Source: Hydractinia symbiolongicarpus (Eukaryota; Cnidaria; Hydrozoa; Anthoathecata; Hydractiniidae). Taken from it: a stretch of DNA of 60,000 nt. The position numbers and the translations under genes are program-made. Below, in pieces: positions 57,794-60,000 of this stretch (within the stretch, counting starts at the first letter, position 1; each line of letters opens with the position of its first letter). Under the pieces are notes generated by a model. The model was not told where the DNA came from. It ran no database searches and saw nothing but the letters and a program-made list of their open reading frames with translations. Location of the stretch: the NCBI RefSeq assembly GCF_029227915.1, contig NC_079886.1, positions 10,129,501-10,189,500 of the forward strand, written 5' to 3'.

Positions 57794-58095
57794 CTACAAC
57801 TTGCATTTTTCTGTTCTTTTAGTTCTATTCCAGTCATGAGAACCATTAAGTCCCTGATGTTGTGTGACGAGTGTCCCTATCCAGAATTTTTCTTTATCTA
57901 ATAGCAAACTATCAATTTGCCTGTTTGTTAAATTCTCTCCATTGTTCACAACATCAACTATAATAAACCCAATATTTTGCACGGAGGCATTAGGGCATTC
58001 ATCAATAAAATGTTTCACAACTTTGCAAGATGGTATCTTCTTTTTAATGTGGGATTTGTAATTCGAAAGTCGAGGCTTCCAAGCAATGTAAAAAT
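57794..58095 (-). pseudogene. Penelope-like element, GIY-YIG nuclease C-terminus
   Basis: Minus-strand frame FYIAWKPRLSNYKSHIKKKI then KHFIDECPNASVQNIGFIIV and LLLDKEKFWIGTLVTQHQGL, ending GSHDWNRTKRTEKCKL and stop. The order R..NYKSHI ... VVKHF.DEC ... E..FWIGTLVT..GLN..HDWN is that of the GIY-YIG endonuclease at the end of Penelope-like retroelements. Upstream, where the RT should be, lies Helitron-like sequence, so the element is 5'-truncated. The stop position looks natural. Confidence 0.68.
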
Positions 58096-58099
58096 ATAT

Positions 58100-58386
58100 A
58101 AAAAAACAAGGACAGACTTAGCAACGTCAACGTTACGCAACTTTCAAAATGGCCGTAATAACACTGCTCTCTGCTTTACACATCCCTTTGTCGTGGCTGC
58201 AAAATCTCGGATTGGTTTTTCAAAAAAAATCAGGCGTTGCAATTGAATGCTACACGCGGGAGAATAAAACAAAGTCGGTAAATATATATCGCATTTGGTA
58301 TTTTGTGCAGATATAAGAATTTCGTGATTAATTAACAGGACGCGCTTTTCGCGGACAAACAGGCAAAATACCGCTATTAATAAAAA
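58100..58386 (-). mobile_element. Helitron-like 5' part H6
   Basis: Minus strand from TCTTTTTATTAATAGCGGTA with GTCCGCGAAAAGCGCGTCCT, homologous to the 5' halves of H1-H3, then a part shared with H5 (TACGGCCATTTTGAAAGTTG). No 3' end seen before the Penelope-like fragment. Confidence 0.55.
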
Positions 58387-58394
58387 GACTAACG

Positions 58395-58945
58395 ATATCA
58401 TACGTCTATTGGTTTTTCGGTCAGTTGCTCATAAAGTTGATCTTGTTAACTCACCATATGATTTTTTAACAATAGCCAATAATAATTACATTATTTAGAA
58501 CTATTTTCAGCTTTTGTACTCTGATCCTAACTTCAATGGAATATCAAATCTACGGAGACTCTTTAAATGAGATAAATTTTATACTTATGCCTTTTTGGAA
58601 CATCTTTGTTCCATGTAAATAGAAGTTTTGACTTTTAATTTGGAATTCTTCCATCTTTTTCCTAATGATACGTTATATTACTGACATGCCTTCTACAGAA
58701 TTTCAGCCTAAGAGCCTTTGCCGAAAAAAAGTTATGACCTGTCAAATTTTAACTACAAACAATGGAATAATTTCATCGTAAACGGCTCTAAACTTTAATG
58801 TGATATAGCTTCTCTACGGCAGCAGCTTCTTCAGTCGGACAAAAATCATTGGAACATTTAAATTTTTATGCATCTAAGAATTCATTTGGTTTAAGAACTA
58901 ATCAAGCTATACTATTGAAATACTGCACCGAAAAAAAGAAATAAA
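58395..58945. other. no gene recognised
   Basis: AT-rich sequence between Helitron-like DNA and array B. No coding signal or repeat match found. Confidence 0.5.
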
Positions 58946-58949
58946 AAAC

Positions 58950-59370
58950 ACACGTAATGTCTTTGGATTGATTGGCCTGCTTTAGCGCTTTTGATGCGTC
59001 ATTTTCAGGGAGGACACTTGTTTCTACTGCTGCACGGATAAGTACATAACAGTAAAGCCCGGTAAATTTATAGTATAATGCCTTGCCTCAGATTTGCATT
59101 TTTTAGGACTTGTGATATGTAATTTCGCGGGGGTATTAGTCCAAAATATCTTTTCTATTGGCTATCGGTGGGCATAGAACACCACCGCCTGTTCAATATA
59201 TTGTACAAAAACGCCTCTTTGTTTAGCCTGCAATAGGGCCGTTATTATGTCTTGTTGCAAAAGGATATTTGAGCGAAATATCGTTTCTGTTTGTGTATGG
59301 ATGTGTATCCAACCTCAAACTTTGTCTACTTTATAAAAACAGCTTTCCGTAAATGGCAGTTATGCGAAAT
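58950..59370 (+). repeat. degenerate array B, right copy
   Basis: GATTGATTGGCCTGCTTTAG, GTCATTTTCAGGGAGGACAC and GTGTATGGATGTGTATCCAA match the minus strand of 16.75-19.1 kb. The ACACTTGTTTCTACTGC stretch next to array A in the left copy is present at about 59,017. Confidence 0.8.
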
Positions 59371-60000
59371 ATTCTGGAATATTACGTTGGTTATGGCCAT
59401 CGACAGAAAAAATATGTAGTTTTTATGAAGCGACAGACATTATTATGAAGGTATTATGCAGTATTATGCGATATTACGTTGGTATGGCCATCGACAGAAA
59501 ATTTATGTACTTTTTATGAATTATGAAGGTATTATGCAGTATTATGCAGTATTATGCGATATTACGTTAATATGGCCATCGACAGAAAATTTATGTGTTT
59601 TTTATGAATTATGAAGGTATTATGCAGTATTATGCGATATTACGTTGTTATGGCCATCGACAGAAAATTTAAGTACTTTTTTTGAATTATAAAGGTATTA
59701 TGCAGTATTATGCAGTATTATGCGATATTACGTTGTTATGGCCATCGACAGAAAATTTAAGTACTTTTTTTGAATTATAAAGGTATTATGCAGTATTATG
59801 CAGTATTATGCGATATTACGTTGGTATGGCCATCGACAGAAAATTTAAGTACTTTTTTTGAATTATAAAGGTATTATGCAGTATTATGCAGTATTATGCG
59901 ATATTACGTTGTTATGGCCATCGACAGAAAATTTAAGTACTTTTTTTGAATTATAAAGGTATTATGCAGTATTATGCAGTATTATGCGATATTACGTTGG
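59371..60000 (+). repeat. satellite-like array A, right copy (runs off edge)
   Basis: The same monomer as 12,412-16,745 but in opposite orientation: GTATTATGCAGTATTATGC, GATATTACGTTGGTATGGCC, ATCGACAGAAAATTTA. About seven monomers to the window edge; units nearest 59,371 are the most diverged, mirroring the left array. Confidence 0.95.

Overview
The window is eukaryotic, AT-rich animal DNA with spliced genes and many mobile elements. The one clear host gene is a BRCA1 homologue. Together with the types of transposon seen, this suggests an early-branching animal, most likely a cnidarian and possibly a hydrozoan; that placement is inference, not proof.

Region 1 (1-10,036, minus strand) is the 5' part of the BRCA1 homologue. 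Ten exons can be joined from matching splice sites and phases, giving 939 codons that run off the left edge. The N-terminal RING is complete, and its four exons are 80, 54, 84 and 89 nt. The last exon in the window (1-2199) is one uninterrupted 732-codon frame, like the giant central exon of vertebrate BRCA1. The BRCT domains would lie to the left. The introns hold a decayed non-LTR retrotransposon in both orientations, a tRNA-derived SINE and a MITE.

Region 2 (about 11.6-19.1 kb) is satellite-like. It has a divergent roughly 65-bp repeat, then a 4.3-kb array of a 77+10n bp monomer, then a degenerate array with a period of roughly 125-150 bp. The last two reappear in inverted orientation at 58.95-60.0 kb, and the degenerate one also at 42.7-44.3 kb. 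They look like the subterminal arrays of one or more very large DNA transposons.

Region 3 (20.2-23.5 kb) is a decayed multi-exon gene with a segment resembling the calcium-responsive transcription factor (CARF/ALS2CR8) domain and a frameshifted PHD finger.

Region 4 (33.2-50.3 kb) is bounded by a second pair of inverted repeats that also carry 10-bp-period arrays. Inside are a first exon encoding a SAP-like motif, the 3' end of an unrecognised acidic-tailed gene, Kolobok/T2-like, PIF/Harbinger-like and Tigger-like elements, fold-back elements, a retroelement C-terminal pseudogene and two abutting Helitron-like elements.

Region 5 (50.3-58.9 kb) holds more Helitron-like ends, tandem duplications and the GIY-YIG end of a Penelope-like element. 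Between these lie long stretches with no recognisable gene. Apart from BRCA1, almost everything interpretable is mobile DNA in several layers of nesting. All coordinates, splice sites and repeat comparisons were read by eye.
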